A stretch of 64,000 nt of DNA from Candidatus Pelagisphaera phototrophica (GTDB lineage Bacteria; Verrucomicrobiota; Verrucomicrobiia; Opitutales; Opitutaceae): contig NZ_CP076039.1 of NCBI RefSeq assembly GCF_014529625.1, positions 124,001-188,000 of the forward strand, written 5' to 3'. Under the pieces are notes generated by a model. It searched no databases. It saw only the letters and a program-made list of their open reading frames with translations, and had not been told where the DNA came from. Position 1 is the first letter of the stretch, and every line of letters begins with the position of its first letter. This document shows, piece by piece, positions 8,410 through 18,335 of this stretch. The translations under genes and the position numbers were made by a program.

Positions 8410-11400
8410 TCAGTAGTCCAGATTCGGCTGGAGCCACTTCTCCGCCACGGAAACTGATATACCCCTACGCCCAGCGTATGATTCGATTTGATCTTTACCA
8501 ATTTTGCCTACGTTAAAATATCGGGCGTCCGCATTTCCAAAGTAGAGACCGGAAACGGAACTGGGAGGATTCATCGCATAGCTTTCAGTTAACGAGATCC
8601 CTGTCGCCGCCTCGGCATCCAGCAGATCCCAAAGAACCGCCTTTTCTGTGTGATCCGGGCAAGCGGGATAACCAGCAGCGGGGCGGATGCCACGGTACTT
8701 CTCGCCAATCATATCTCGAATGGAAAGATCCTCAGATTCTCCAAAACCCCAATTATCACGAACCTTTTTGTGCGCATATTCGGCTAGAGCCTCCGCAAAC
8801 CGGTCTCCCAAAGCTTGAACCATGATGGCTCGATAGTCGTCATGCTGCTTTTTGAACGTTTCAGCGTAACTCTCTACCTCGAAACCCGCAGTAACGGCAA
8901 AACCACCGATATAGTCGACTTTCCCACTGGATTCAGGGGCGATGAAATCCGCCAAACTATAGAATGTAGTATCTGAGGTTTTCTCTTTCTGCTGTCGCAA
9001 AAAGTGGAATTGGCCCACCTTCTCAACCAAGGATGCATCACGGTAAAGAACGACATCCTCTCCGCTGGACTGGGCGGCCCAGAATCGATATACCCCGCGG
9101 AGACGAAATCGATTATTGGATACAATATCCTCAAGCATCGTTAGAGCTTCTTGATAGAGCTCATTGGCCTGTTCACCATATTTGGCATGCTTTAAAATCG
9201 CAGGGAAAGAACCTTTTAGACCCCAAGTCCAAAAGAATGGCGACCAATCAAAATATTCAAGTACGCTTGCTAGGTCCACTTTATCCAGCACAACCTGATC
9301 CAACGAAAGAGGAACCGCTATATCAGAGCTTTTCCAATCAACCTTGTATCCACTTTTAAACGCATCAGAGTAAGTGAGTAGCCTCTTATCACCGGATAAA
9401 CCCTTCGCGTGGCGTTCTCGCAAACGAACTTGATCCTCCTTCAAGGCAGTAACGAATTCGTCTGTTCTGTCCGCACTCAAAAGGTCGTTACAAACTCCCA
9501 CAACTAGGGAGGCGTCCGATACTCGAGCGACGGGACCGTCGTAGGCTGGCGCAATTTTTATGGCAGTGTGAGCTTTGCTTGTCGTCGCGCCTCCAATCAA
9601 GAGGGGCAGCTCAAATCCTTGCCGTTTCATTTCTGATGCAATATGAATCATCTCGTCGAGCGAAGGTGTAATAAGTCCACTCAATCCGATCATATCCGCC
9701 TTTTCTTCCCGTGCCGCATCCAGTATTTTTTCACAGGAAACCATCACACCCAAGTCGACTACATCGTAGTTATTGCACGCTAGCACGACTCCAACTATGT
9801 TCTTCCCGATGTCGTGCACGTCGCCTTTTACGGTGGCGATCACCATCTTGGTTCGCGCCTCGATCTCCTCGTTGGCATCTTCCTTCTCCTTCTCCATAAA
9901 GGGAGTCAAATAGGCTACCGCCTTTTTCATAACACGAGCAGACTTAACCACTTGAGGTAGAAACATTTTCCCAGCTCCAAACAGCTCGCCAACGACTTTC
10001 ATCCCATTCATCAAGGGCCCCTCAATCACGTCGAGCGGGCGGTTCAGCTTCTGTCGCGACTCCTCTGTATCCTCCTCAATATGCGTGACAATACCTTTGA
10101 CCAGAGCATGCGAGATGCGTTCTTCAACCGGAGTCTCTCTCCATTCCTCCGTCTTTTCCTCTTTTAACTTGCCGGTTCCCTTAACGGTCTCCGCGTAATC
10201 CACCAACCTCTCCGTGGCTTCTGGATTGCGATTTAGCAAAACGTCTTCCACCAACTCCTTCAATGTCGGCTCCACGTCTTCGTACACTGCCAGAAGACCC
10301 GCGTTCACGATGCCCATATCAAGGCCTGCTTGTATTGCGTGGTAGAGAAAAGCGGAATGCATCGCCTCTCGTACGAGATTGTTGCCGCGAAACGAAAAAG
10401 ATATGTTGCTAACACCTCCGCTTACCCGTGCATGGGGACAACGTTGCTTGATTTCCCTTGTTGCCTCGATGAAGTCGACAGCATACGTATTGTGTTCTTC
10501 AATACCAGTAGCCACTGTCAGTATATTCGGATCGAATATAATATCCTCAGGAGGAAAATCCAGTTTTTCTCGGAGCAAATTATACGCTCGTTCGCATATT
10601 CTAATCTTGTCTTCCTTGGTCGCTGCTTGACCCTCCTCATCAAAAGCCATCACAATAACAGCCGCACCGTATCTTAAAATCAATGACGCTTGCTCAAGAA
10701 ACTTTTCCTCGCCTTCTTTTAGGCTGATTGAATTAACGATACACTTTCCCTGTGCGCATTTCAAACCCGCTTCGATAACAGTCCACTTGGATGAGTCGAT
10801 CATCAATGGGGCCTTTGAAATCTCCGGTTCAGAAGCGATCAAATTAAGAAACCGAGTCATGCAGGCCTCACTATCGAGCAAACCTTCATCAAAATTCACA
10901 TCGATAACATTAGCCCCATTTTCCACTTGTTGCCTAGCGATCGCGAGGGCGTCCTCAAATTTATCCTCTTTTATCAAGCGCTTGAATTTGGGAGAACCCA
11001 TTACATTTGCTCTCTCGCCAATCATAACGAAAGGAGCTTTCTCACCTCTGACCTCAAAGGGCTCCAGACCACTTATCCTAAGAGCCGGTTCTATCTCAGG
11101 GAGAGGTCTCGGAGAGTAGTCTTTCGCTTCCCGCACTATCGCTGCAACGTGGTCAGGAGTTGTCCCGCAACAACCGCCAATAATGTTAACAAAACCGCTA
11201 GAAGCGAAATCCTCGAGAAACTTTGCTGTCTCGTCCGGCAGTTCATCATAACCCGTTTCACTGAGAGGATTGGGCAGTCCCGCATTTGGATAGCACGAGA
11301 TGTAACAATTAGCGGCGCGAGAAAGAGACTCGATATAAGGTCTCATGTCACTCGCTCCCAACGCGCAATTGATGCCGACGCTTAAGGGTTTCGCATGAGC

Positions 11401-12135
11401 GACAGAATTCCAGAAAGCCTCAATAGTCTGCCCGGATAGAGTACGGCCAGAAGCATCAGTTATGGTGACGCTCAGCATAACCGGCAATCTTTCCCCTCGT
11501 TCTTCGAAAAACGATTCCAGAGCGAATGTACACGCCTTCAGGTTTAGCGTATCAAATGTAGTCTCGGCCAACAAGAGATCCACTCCCCCTTCGGCCAGAG
11601 CACGGATTTGCTCCCCGTAAGCTTCTTTGAGTTCGTCAAATGTAACGGCTCGATACTCTGGCCGGTTTACATCCGGAGATAGTGATGCAGTACGGTTTGT
11701 TGGCCCAAGGGCGCCTGCGACAAAGCACTCCCTTTCCGGGTTCTCGGACACAAATTCGTCGATCGCTTGCCTCGCCAGCTGAGCGGCCTTCAAATTCTGA
11801 TCGTAAACGACACCTTCCAATTCGTAGTCGGCCTGAGCGATTCGCGTCGAACTAAACGTATTCGTCTCGATGATATCCGAACCCGCAGCGAGGAACTCCT
11901 TGTGAATTTTGAGAATAATGTCTGGCCGGGTGTATACCAGCAATTCGTTGTTTCCCTTCAGATCTATGGGATGCTCCTCGAAATGCCCCTTTCGGAAATC
12001 CGACTCTTTTAGCTTGTACCTTTGGATCATCGTGCCCATCGCCCCATCTAAAAAAAGCAATCGATTGGCAAGGAGCTCCCGAATGCGAGCACCTCTCTTT
12101 GTTTCAGGGAGTTTAAACGTGTTTATGGTAGACAT
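8410..12135 (-). CDS. metH: cobalamin-dependent methionine synthase
   Basis: About 1241 residues, the usual full length. I choose the ATG at 12135 ([12 protein letters not shown]); the longer frame to 12180 adds 15 residues without family similarity. Domains in order: homocysteine-binding barrel ([14 protein letters not shown]; zinc cysteines in GINCALG and [10 protein letters not shown]), pterin-binding barrel ([28 protein letters not shown]), cobalamin cap helices, B12-binding Rossmann domain with the lower-ligand motif [10 protein letters not shown], and the AdoMet reactivation domain with [12 protein letters not shown]. It transfers a methyl group from methyl-tetrahydrofolate to homocysteine. 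It is a single-gene unit. I saw no B12-box or SAM riboswitch motif upstream, although a hairpin-rich leader is present. Confidence 0.97.
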   Translation of the reverse strand: MSTINTFKLPETKRGARIRELLANRLLFLDGAMGTMIQRYKLKESDFRKGHFEEHPIDLKGNNELLVYTRPDIILKIHKEFLAAGSDIIETNTFSSTRIAQADYELEGVVYDQNLKAAQLARQAIDEFVSENPERECFVAGALGPTNRTASLSPDVNRPEYRAVTFDELKEAYGEQIRALAEGGVDLLLAETTFDTLNLKACTFALESFFEERGERLPVMLSVTITDASGRTLSGQTIEAFWNSVAHAKPLSVGINCALGASDMRPYIESLSRAANCYISCYPNAGLPNPLSETGYDELPDETAKFLEDFASSGFVNIIGGCCGTTPDHVAAIVREAKDYSPRPLPEIEPALRISGLEPFEVRGEKAPFVMIGERANVMGSPKFKRLIKEDKFEDALAIARQQVENGANVIDVNFDEGLLDSEACMTRFLNLIASEPEISKAPLMIDSSKWTVIEAGLKCAQGKCIVNSISLKEGEEKFLEQASLILRYGAAVIVMAFDEEGQAATKEDKIRICERAYNLLREKLDFPPEDIIFDPNILTVATGIEEHNTYAVDFIEATREIKQRCPHARVSGGVSNISFSFRGNNLVREAMHSAFLYHAIQAGLDMGIVNAGLLAVYEDVEPTLKELVEDVLLNRNPEATERLVDYAETVKGTGKLKEEKTEEWRETPVEERISHALVKGIVTHIEEDTEESRQKLNRPLDVIEGPLMNGMKVVGELFGAGKMFLPQVVKSARVMKKAVAYLTPFMEKEKEDANEEIEARTKMVIATVKGDVHDIGKNIVGVVLACNNYDVVDLGVMVSCEKILDAAREEKADMIGLSGLITPSLDEMIHIASEMKRQGFELPLLIGGATTSKAHTAIKIAPAYDGPVARVSDASLVVGVCNDLLSADRTDEFVTALKEDQVRLRERHAKGLSGDKRLLTYSDAFKSGYKVDWKSSDIAVPLSLDQVVLDKVDLASVLEYFDWSPFFWTWGLKGSFPAILKHAKYGEQANELYQEALTMLEDIVSNNRFRLRGVYRFWAAQSSGEDVVLYRDASLVEKVGQFHFLRQQKEKTSDTTFYSLADFIAPESSGKVDYIGGFAVTAGFEVESYAETFKKQHDDYRAIMVQALGDRFAEALAEYAHKKVRDNWGFGESEDLSIRDMIGEKYRGIRPAAGYPACPDHTEKAVLWDLLDAEAATGISLTESYAMNPPSSVSGLYFGNADARYFNVGKIGKDQIESYAGRRGISVSVAEKWLQPNLDY

Positions 12136-12380
12136 TATGGTCATGAAACGGGTCTCGAGCCAATCAAAGGATACACACAATGATTACGACCTAAAACGTT
12201 CGAAGTTCGAGCTCCTAGGCAATACCATTCCAACAATATGACAGATAACTGCGGTCCCAGATCCCACAAGGATGGCGTCCGGCCTAATAAAAGAACGTAA
12301 AATGCATACGGCTGATCGGGACAGAGGTACTTTCTCAAAACGACTTTAGGGGATGCAAGTCCCCATCCTCTCTCGGCAGA

Positions 12381-12415
12381 AGCGGGAATAGGGATCTGGA
12401 TTAGCCTATCCCGCT
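12381..12415. repeat. strong inverted repeat between metH and the sensor kinase
   Basis: AGCGGGAATAGG (12381-12392) pairs with CCTATCCCGCT (12405-12415) apart from one bulged A, with a 12-base loop. A smaller overlapping palindrome (GGATG/CATCC and GGGG/CCCC alternatives, 12349-12368) lies beside it on the metH side. Together they occupy the 334-base divergent gap between metH and the kinase. They could be part of a metH leader, an operator, or a small RNA. No T-tract follows on either strand, so it is not a standard terminator. The rest of the gap shows nothing recognisable. Confidence 0.5.
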
Positions 12416-12469
12416 ACTCCGTGAAACATTCTAGTAAGAATAAAAAATCGACTCGCTTCCCTCGTTTGG

Positions 12470-14083
12470 TTGACTATCAAAACCCTATTGAAAACGACGC
12501 CCCCAGAAGAGTCTTTGAGGCATGCAAGTCTTTGCGAGGCGATTGCTGACCTTCAAAATCTGGAAAAAACCAATATCCAAACAGGCCAAATCCTGGAATA
12601 CGGTCCCGGAGCATGCTACGCGATCGACTCCAACAGCTTGGAAATTCGATACCTTTCGGGGAAAGGGCACTCCTACCTGCCCGAGGAAGCCTATCTGCAA
12701 TCAGAAGGCGGGACTTCCTGGTTGCAGATCATCTGCGAGGAAGATCGCATGGCATACATCGACGCCATTCAGAAAGTTGTTTCCAAAGGGGAGGAAGTCG
12801 TTGTCGACTATCATGTTCTGACAAGCAGCGACGGGGAGCCAACTCCGATCAGAGACTATCTTGCTCCTCTCTACGTTCGGGAAAACGAACTCGTCGGGTT
12901 CATTGGCCGAGTCATCGACAATACTTTTCGGATCCGAACGATGGATACACTGGTCAAGCGCTCATGGAAAGAAGTCTCCTCCATCGCCAGCCGGCGTTTT
13001 CTCCACGATTTCAATAATATGATCGCGGGTATCTACTCTTTGAGCGAACTGTATGCAATACCAGGTTCCGATGCCGCGACCATGACTGAGGCCATGGTCC
13101 ATATTAGAGATAGCTCGATACGTGCACAAAAGATTACCCAGAAAATCAGGGCCCTAACCACCATGAACGAAGGAGAGGAAAGCTACTTCGACATAGGCAA
13201 ACTGATCGAAGAACAACGTGACTACCTTCTCGCCATCCTCCCCAAAACAGTGGATCTTCAGTTCGAGTTGAGTGATGAATCGCTACCGGTACGCCTCGAC
13301 GCAAATCGCTTTCGACAGGCCCTAATTCACCTGGCTTCAAACGCTAGCGATGCGGCGGTCGACAAGCCTTCCGTGAGAATTCGATGCCGTTCAGTCGATC
13401 CCTCAGACTCGAGTATTGGAGTTCCAAGTGCAGTAATTGAATTTAGCGATGACGGGCGAGGCATTGACAGCCAGGCACTAACACTTGTTAGAAAGCCATT
13501 CTATTCAACTAGAGACCGCAGTGCCCACGCAGGCATGGGACTCTTTATCGTCGAGCGGTTTGCCAAAGATCTGGGAGGGAGTCTGTCAATATTTTCTGAG
13601 GAAGGAGAGGGAACTCGCATTCTAATTGAACTGCCGCTTTCCAACCTGAGTGAGACGATACCCGTTTCAAACGCCACCTACTCGACGAACTCAACGTCTC
13701 AAGTATCGGAAGCAAGACGTACACCGACGATACTCATCTACACTTGGGAAGACATCACACGGCATCCCCTAATCAACTCCATTCGCAGCGCTGATTGGAA
13801 ATTTCGGATTCACCTCGACGGAGATCAGCTTCAACTAGACATAATGGACTTCGACAAGAAGCTAGACGGTGTCCTTGTGTTCAAAAGCGCTCTTGACGAA
13901 AAAGTGGATCAACTCGTGCTGGATTTAGCGAAATTGGATCCGCAGCCCAAACTTGCCGTTGTCGCCTTAGGCGAGAGTGTTGAAGCGGTTTCCGAGTCTA
14001 TAAGATCAAAATGCGGCCTCCTGGTATCCGGCTCACTCAAGCCCGCTGGACTCATGAAAACGATAGGCAAATACTTTTACTAG
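12470..14083 (+). CDS. sensor histidine kinase with PAS-like input and receiver-like tail
   Basis: 537 residues, soluble by composition. Residues about 40-155 look like a PAS fold (SLEIRYLSGKG through LAPLYVRENELVGFIGRVID). The phosphoacceptor box is RRFLHDFNNMIAGI with His179, a HWE/NtrB-like HDFNN type. The catalytic domain shows the N box HLASNASDAA, SDDGRGID and HAGMGLFIVERFAKDLGG, so ATP binding should work. Residues about 425-537 resemble a receiver in outline (strand, DGVLVF, then VSGSLKPAGL with a Lys-Pro), but the acidic pocket and the phosphoacceptor Asp are not evident. The only start is TTG at 12470; no in-frame ATG lies near. The receiver protein follows 25 bases downstream and is the likely partner. 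Confidence 0.85.
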   Translation: MTIKTLLKTTPPEESLRHASLCEAIADLQNLEKTNIQTGQILEYGPGACYAIDSNSLEIRYLSGKGHSYLPEEAYLQSEGGTSWLQIICEEDRMAYIDAIQKVVSKGEEVVVDYHVLTSSDGEPTPIRDYLAPLYVRENELVGFIGRVIDNTFRIRTMDTLVKRSWKEVSSIASRRFLHDFNNMIAGIYSLSELYAIPGSDAATMTEAMVHIRDSSIRAQKITQKIRALTTMNEGEESYFDIGKLIEEQRDYLLAILPKTVDLQFELSDESLPVRLDANRFRQALIHLASNASDAAVDKPSVRIRCRSVDPSDSSIGVPSAVIEFSDDGRGIDSQALTLVRKPFYSTRDRSAHAGMGLFIVERFAKDLGGSLSIFSEEGEGTRILIELPLSNLSETIPVSNATYSTNSTSQVSEARRTPTILIYTWEDITRHPLINSIRSADWKFRIHLDGDQLQLDIMDFDKKLDGVLVFKSALDEKVDQLVLDLAKLDPQPKLAVVALGESVEAVSESIRSKCGLLVSGSLKPAGLMKTIGKYFY

Positions 14084-14108
14084 ACGTCGAGGAACTTAAA
14101 TTACCAAA

Positions 14109-15377
14109 ATGCGAGCATCCGATTCCAAATCGCGCGACATCCTCGTGCTGGACGACGATCCAGTTGTGCTGTTGGCCATCACGGAAACGCTTGAACGGGA
14201 AAAGTACAACGTACAGGCGTTTTCCAATGCTCGCGAAGCCTTGGTTGCGATGGAGCAGACTCACTTTGCTACTATCATTTCGGACCAACGCATGCCCGAG
14301 ATGACTGGTCTCGAGTTTCTCGACAAATGTAAACACATCCAATCAAACGCTTCCCGCATACTCATTACCGGTGTCCTTACTCTGAATACGGTCATTGAGG
14401 CTGTGAATAGGGGTGAGATTTTTCGATTTATAGCCAAACCTTGGATTCGGGAAGAAATGCTGGCCACCGTTGAGAACGCCGTTCAGCGATTTACTCTGAT
14501 AGAAGCAAATCAGCAGCTTAGCGCGGACACACTCGATTTAAATGAGAAGTTAGTCTCCTCAAATGCAGCTTTGGAAGAAAAAATCTGCGAACTAGAATCA
14601 AAGGCTAAGGTTTTCGAAAAGACAAACCAATCGCTGGAGGAGAACTTTAGTCACTCGCTCGAAATCTGCTTTCGCTTAATCGAGGCTTTTCATCCGGTCT
14701 TAGGAGAACAAACAAAGTCCGTGGTATCCATTTGTCGCGAAATCGCAAAATCGGATCTTTTCACTGAACGGGAAAGCGAAGTACTCGTTGTCAGCTCATG
14801 GCTATACAACTTAGGCCGCATTGGGCTACCCCGCGAACTTCTCACGAAGAGTCTGAACGATCCTCAAAGCCTGAACGAGCAGGAAAAAACGCTGCTCCAC
14901 CACTACCCAATCTACGGACAAACCCTGGCTGGATTCGTTGGGACACTTGAAGAAGTCGGCCATTCTATCAGATCTCATCGCGAGCGCTTCGATGGTCAGG
15001 GGTTTCCGGATGGGTACGGTCGGGAGATGATTCCAGCACCGGCCCGGCACTTGGCGGTCGCCGTTGGTTTCGTTGAATGCGTGCTTCCCAAAGACCAGGC
15101 GCTCGAGTACATTATCCGCGAATCGGGCAAGAGCTTTCATCCCGAAGCGGTCCGCCTTTTCATGAAGAGCTCTAACCTTATCAACCTTCCCAAAAAGGTT
15201 CTGGAGTTAACGCTCGCCGAACTAGAGCCAGGTATGATCTTGGCAAAGGGTATTTACAGCCCGTCAGGACTCCTCCTCATCCCCGAGGAACGCCGTCTTA
15301 CGCAAGGCATCATCAAGAAAATCAAGGAACACGATTTCGCCAACCCTATCACCCAAAGATTGATGGTTTTCCGATAG
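14109..15377 (+). CDS. response regulator with degenerate HD-GYP-like output domain
   Basis: 422 residues. REC domain at 10-125 with LDDDP and phosphoacceptor Asp59 (IISDQRMPEMTG), Thr near ILITGVL and Lys110 in IAKPW. A coiled coil spans about 130-178. The C-terminal part follows the order of HD-GYP domains (RpfG type): AFHPVLGEQT, SSWLYNLGRIGLP, LLHHYPIYGQTLAG, IRSHRERFDGQGFPDG, HPEAV. The key His-Asp pair of 'HDIGKIG' is replaced by Tyr-Asn (233-234), and GYP is GFP. So it keeps the fold but should lack c-di-GMP phosphodiesterase activity. It may be a binding or scaffold module. It lies just after the kinase and before cheW. Confidence 0.85.
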   Translation: MRASDSKSRDILVLDDDPVVLLAITETLEREKYNVQAFSNAREALVAMEQTHFATIISDQRMPEMTGLEFLDKCKHIQSNASRILITGVLTLNTVIEAVNRGEIFRFIAKPWIREEMLATVENAVQRFTLIEANQQLSADTLDLNEKLVSSNAALEEKICELESKAKVFEKTNQSLEENFSHSLEICFRLIEAFHPVLGEQTKSVVSICREIAKSDLFTERESEVLVVSSWLYNLGRIGLPRELLTKSLNDPQSLNEQEKTLLHHYPIYGQTLAGFVGTLEEVGHSIRSHRERFDGQGFPDGYGREMIPAPARHLAVAVGFVECVLPKDQALEYIIRESGKSFHPEAVRLFMKSSNLINLPKKVLELTLAELEPGMILAKGIYSPSGLLLIPEERRLTQGIIKKIKEHDFANPITQRLMVFR

Positions 15378-15532
15378 TCAGGCCTCCCTAGATTCGATTC
15401 GGAGCTTCCTCCTAAATCCTCATTAGCCTTTCTTTAAACAGGGTTGATCGCTTCCCTAAAGAACCGTGACCCAAAGTCGATCTATCTAGAGGCTTGTCCT
15501 CCCACACCTATACGACTGAGCCCATTCCTTTA

Positions 15533-16042
15533 ATGAGCACAAAGTCTCCAGTCCAGGAAAACCCGTCTATATTGAATTTTTCATCAGGAAAATTTCTGAC
15601 GTTCAAACTGGAGGATACTCAGTGCGGCATCGAAGTTCTTTCGATTAGAGAGATCGTCCGCGTACATTCAATCACCCCCGTTCCCGAGATGCCACCCTAC
15701 GTGAAAGGGGTGACAAATCTCCGTGGCAAGCTGACCCCCGTGATCGACCTGCGAGACAAATTTGGTCTCGAAGTGGGAGACCGGACTGATCGGCCTTGCC
15801 TGGTCGTGGTTGAAACCATGAATTCAGAGGCGACGACTGATCTCCTCGGCCTTATTGTGGATGCGGTTGAAGAGGTCGTAAGTATCAATGAAATCCAACT
15901 TGAGCCCTCTTCAGACCGTGGAAATTTCGAGGGTACGGAAGCTCATATAGGGATTGTGAAATTCAAGGGCAGCAAGATACATTTGCTGGATGCTAGGAAG
16001 GTTTTACCCTTGGACTTAAGGAACGCACTCGAAGTCCAGTAA
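15533..16042 (+). CDS. cheW: CheW-type chemotaxis coupling protein
   Basis: 169 residues from the ATG at 15533; a TTG frame 39 bases upstream adds a leader with no similarity. The fold is two SH3-like beta barrels: FLTFKLEDTQCGIEVLSIREIVRVHSITPVPEMPPYVKGVTNLRGKLTPVIDLRDKFG is the textbook CheW signature read in pieces, followed by LLGLIVDAVEEVVSI and IGIVKFKGSKIHLLDARKVL. CheW links chemoreceptors to CheA. No CheA, CheB, CheR or receptor gene is visible in this window, and the cheD next to it is broken. Whether this CheW serves a chemotaxis array elsewhere or the neighbouring kinase is unknown. Confidence 0.92.
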   Translation: MSTKSPVQENPSILNFSSGKFLTFKLEDTQCGIEVLSIREIVRVHSITPVPEMPPYVKGVTNLRGKLTPVIDLRDKFGLEVGDRTDRPCLVVVETMNSEATTDLLGLIVDAVEEVVSINEIQLEPSSDRGNFEGTEAHIGIVKFKGSKIHLLDARKVLPLDLRNALEVQ

Positions 16043-16051
16043 TCGATACGC

Positions 16052-16530
16052 ATGAGCGGCCCTTCCACATCCCACGGTAAAGCCAAGTAAGAAACCACCG
16101 TCAGCGTCGGAAACACAGTCGTTTCAAATAGTTTGAGTGGAGTCATTATTACCCTCTCTCTCGGATCATGCATCGCAATCGCTGCCTACGACTACAACGC
16201 CAGGGCAGGTGGGGTTCTGCACTTCATGTTGCCCGATTCCAACCTATCTCCCCAAAAGGCGATTAACCAGCCAGCCGTGTTTGCAGACACAGGGATACCG
16301 CTGCTGTTTCAAAAACTTTCAGCTCTCCAAGCAGAGCGAAGACACGTAAAAGCGTTCGTAGCAGGTGGCACATCGGAAATAACAGGTTCCGATATGTTCA
16401 AGATTGGGGAGTGCAACTAAGAAGATTCTGATTGGACTCGGAATTACCGTGATCAAAGCGGACATATTCAATCAGATTGAGACTGAAAAAGTTTCCATCA
16501 ACCGGGTTGAGTCTACTAAGGTCGGTTTCG
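16052..16530 (+). pseudogene. cheD: cheD, chemoreceptor glutamine deamidase, inactivated
   Basis: An ATG at 16052, 10 bases after cheW, begins a short peptide MSGPSTSHGKAK that hits a TAA at 16088-16090. The same frame then continues with good CheD similarity: VSVGNTVVSNS, IITLSLGSCIAIAAYD (catalytic Cys in GSC), GGVLHFMLPDS with the catalytic His, ADTGIPLLFQ and FKIGE. It stops at 16420, and the homology resumes in another frame with TKKILIGLGITVIKADIF and runs to about 16520. So there is one in-frame stop (consistent with a single C to T change, CAA to TAA) and one frameshift near 16411-16418. CheD deamidates receptor glutamines. This copy cannot give full-length protein. Confidence 0.8.
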
Positions 16531-16833
16531 ACCATGTGCCAAGCCGGCACTCAGATGCTCGAAGAGTGGGATTTCCCCGAAGAAGTCTTTATTCCAATTG
16601 GCTATCAGTACGAGCCAAGGACAACCGGTGAGTTCAAAGCACTCGCAGGGGCCCTACAGGTGGCCAACTGGGCTGCGGGGATGACCGGATACAACGACGG
16701 ACGCGACACCTGGGCGCTCGACATGAACAACAGCGCTTTTCCGATCGATGAAGAGGCTCTCGAAGGGGCGATTCTCGAAGCTCAAGATCGGATTGAAAAA
16801 GCGAAGCTAGCCTTGGTGAACGGACCGAACTAG
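16516..16833 (+). pseudogene. HDOD-domain protein, C-terminal remnant
   Basis: Following the cheD remnant without a gap, the sequence reads GFDH in one frame and, after one extra base at about 16536, CQAGTQMLEEWDFPEEVFIP, then ALAGALQVANWAAGM in the next frame. This is the C-terminal part of an HDOD domain (usual pattern 'dHaevGa.Ll..W.lP' and 'lv.iv.lAd.la'). The N-terminal two thirds of the domain are absent and there is no start codon. The simplest reading is that a deletion joined the end of cheD to the end of a downstream HDOD gene. HDOD proteins are common regulators among two-component genes. Confidence 0.65.
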
Positions 16834-17017
16834 AACAATCGGCGACTAGACCTGTAACCCCGTCGGAGCTTCGTCCCAACTCACGCCAAGAATTCCGTTC
16901 TGCGAGACTTAAAAACAACCTCCTGGGCGAATCCTAAACTAGGCATTTAACACTAAAGAAATCCGCTTTTGGTGCCGATTTCTTCTATAGTGGAGTTGAT
17001 TCAACACTTTGCCTTTT

Positions 17018-17533
17018 ATGCCCAACTACGATAAATTACTTCAAGCCTCTCTTCCAGAGGTGCTGGATGCCGCTATTGAAACCATCAATTTCGAGCATGA
17101 AGATATAGACTCCCTGCTCGAAGCCAACGTCGTTGAATTCGAGAACCTGAATTTCTGTGTTTTTGGCTATTTCAATCGGAAAGACGTATTCTGCCTCAAC
17201 CGAGCTGGCAGACGCCTTCTCGAAATCTATCAATCACCCTTCGAGCCGAGTCGCAGTGTAAGCAAGCCAACCTTCTCCCTGAGCCTTAACCCATTTCATG
17301 CGTGCGACGATCTGGATGTCATCGAAACCTGCCGCCCCAAGCATCATGTTAAGGAGCTTATTTCGCTTACTTGGGGAGACACCTGGCTGAGAGGATCGAA
17401 ATACCCAATCCGTTCTACCGCGGGCTTAACCATGGCCATTTTGTTTGCAGGTCGCGAGATGCTCGGTTCCGAGCAAATCCAAAACGCCTCATTCAGGCAC
17501 AAAGCTTTTCAGCACCAATGCGGAGAAAACTAA
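17018..17533 (+). CDS. small PAS-like sensor protein
   Basis: 171 residues from the ATG at 17018 (MPNYDKLL); a TTG three codons earlier is also possible. No motif gives a firm family. Residues about 35-155 have the pattern of a PAS fold: a strand pair NFCVFGYFNRKDVFCLNRAGRRLL, then a helical and variable middle, then the closing strands WLRGSKYPIRS, AGLTMAILFAGREM, similar to the PAC end 'yPi.d..G...g.....rdi'. There is no output domain. It lies immediately before (one base) a receiver protein, so the two are probably co-translated and may act together as a ligand sensor and receiver. Confidence 0.55.
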   Translation: MPNYDKLLQASLPEVLDAAIETINFEHEDIDSLLEANVVEFENLNFCVFGYFNRKDVFCLNRAGRRLLEIYQSPFEPSRSVSKPTFSLSLNPFHACDDLDVIETCRPKHHVKELISLTWGDTWLRGSKYPIRSTAGLTMAILFAGREMLGSEQIQNASFRHKAFQHQCGEN

Positions 17534-17534
17534 G

Positions 17535-18236
17535 ATGAAAAAAAATGTACTACTCGTAGAGGACGATCCCGCGCTGCGCATGGTCGTGCGAGAAGTTCTG
17601 AAAGGGGACTTCAATATCGACGAAGCCGACAATGGCATTGACGGCATCGAAAAAGGTGTCCGCAATAAAGCAGACTTGATCATCCTAGACTACCATCTTC
17701 CCAAACAGGATGGGCTCGAAGTGATTGAGGCAGTAAAGAAAGCGAATCCATCAGTCCCTGTGATTGTTCTTACCGGATACTTGAGTCCCGAATCCGAGAA
17801 GCAATTTATCCGCCTTGGGGCGAGCAAGATCTTTCCGAAACCTTTCAACTACCGGACCCTCCTCGAAGCGGTAAAAGATCTCTCAAGTACGGACACTCCA
17901 AACGCCACCGCAACCACAACGCACAACCCCAAAGCCAGCGGTTCGTTCTCGATCAATAATGCAGATACCGACTACCCTTCAGACGCTCAAATGCTTCAAG
18001 CCAGCCTCAATGCCCTAGCCTCACTAGCTGGGAAGGTCGAGTTTCTACAAACGACGACTGAGAAGTACTGGATAGAGGCGAATGATATTGACTCCATTCG
18101 CGAAACAACGCGGATCATGGAAGCCGAGCTCCGGAGTTTCTACGGGAAGATCAACCACTCCCTTTTTGAAATACCCGACCCTCAGGCTGCCGCTATTCTA
18201 AACGCCAACAAGCCCTGTCTATTAGGATTGAACTGA
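17535..18236 (+). CDS. response regulator, CheY-like receiver with helical tail
   Basis: 233 residues from the ATG at 17535, which begins with the usual MKKNVLLVEDDPALR. The longer frame upstream overlaps the PAS gene and is unlikely. Residues 1-120 are a complete receiver: acidic pocket VEDDP, phosphoacceptor Asp52 (IILDYHLPKQDG), switch Thr in VIVLTGYLSPE and Lys in FPKPFNY. After a Thr/Asn-rich linker, residues about 150-233 form a helical region (LNALASLAGKVEFLQ and following) without a known DNA-binding motif. It probably works through protein contacts. It is followed by another single-domain receiver. Confidence 0.9.
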   Translation: MKKNVLLVEDDPALRMVVREVLKGDFNIDEADNGIDGIEKGVRNKADLIILDYHLPKQDGLEVIEAVKKANPSVPVIVLTGYLSPESEKQFIRLGASKIFPKPFNYRTLLEAVKDLSSTDTPNATATTTHNPKASGSFSINNADTDYPSDAQMLQASLNALASLAGKVEFLQTTTEKYWIEANDIDSIRETTRIMEAELRSFYGKINHSLFEIPDPQAAAILNANKPCLLGLN

Positions 18237-18335
18237 GTTGCAAAGCCCTCGCTAAACCCAAACACTTCGTCCGTTTCGTACTAAGAATATTCACTACTCT
18301 CCGATTAATCATAAATACAACCGCTCCCACCTGAA

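Noticed and set aside
12136-12469. Cobalamin or SAM riboswitch upstream of metH
   Set aside because: No B12 box and no SAM-I core could be found on the minus strand.
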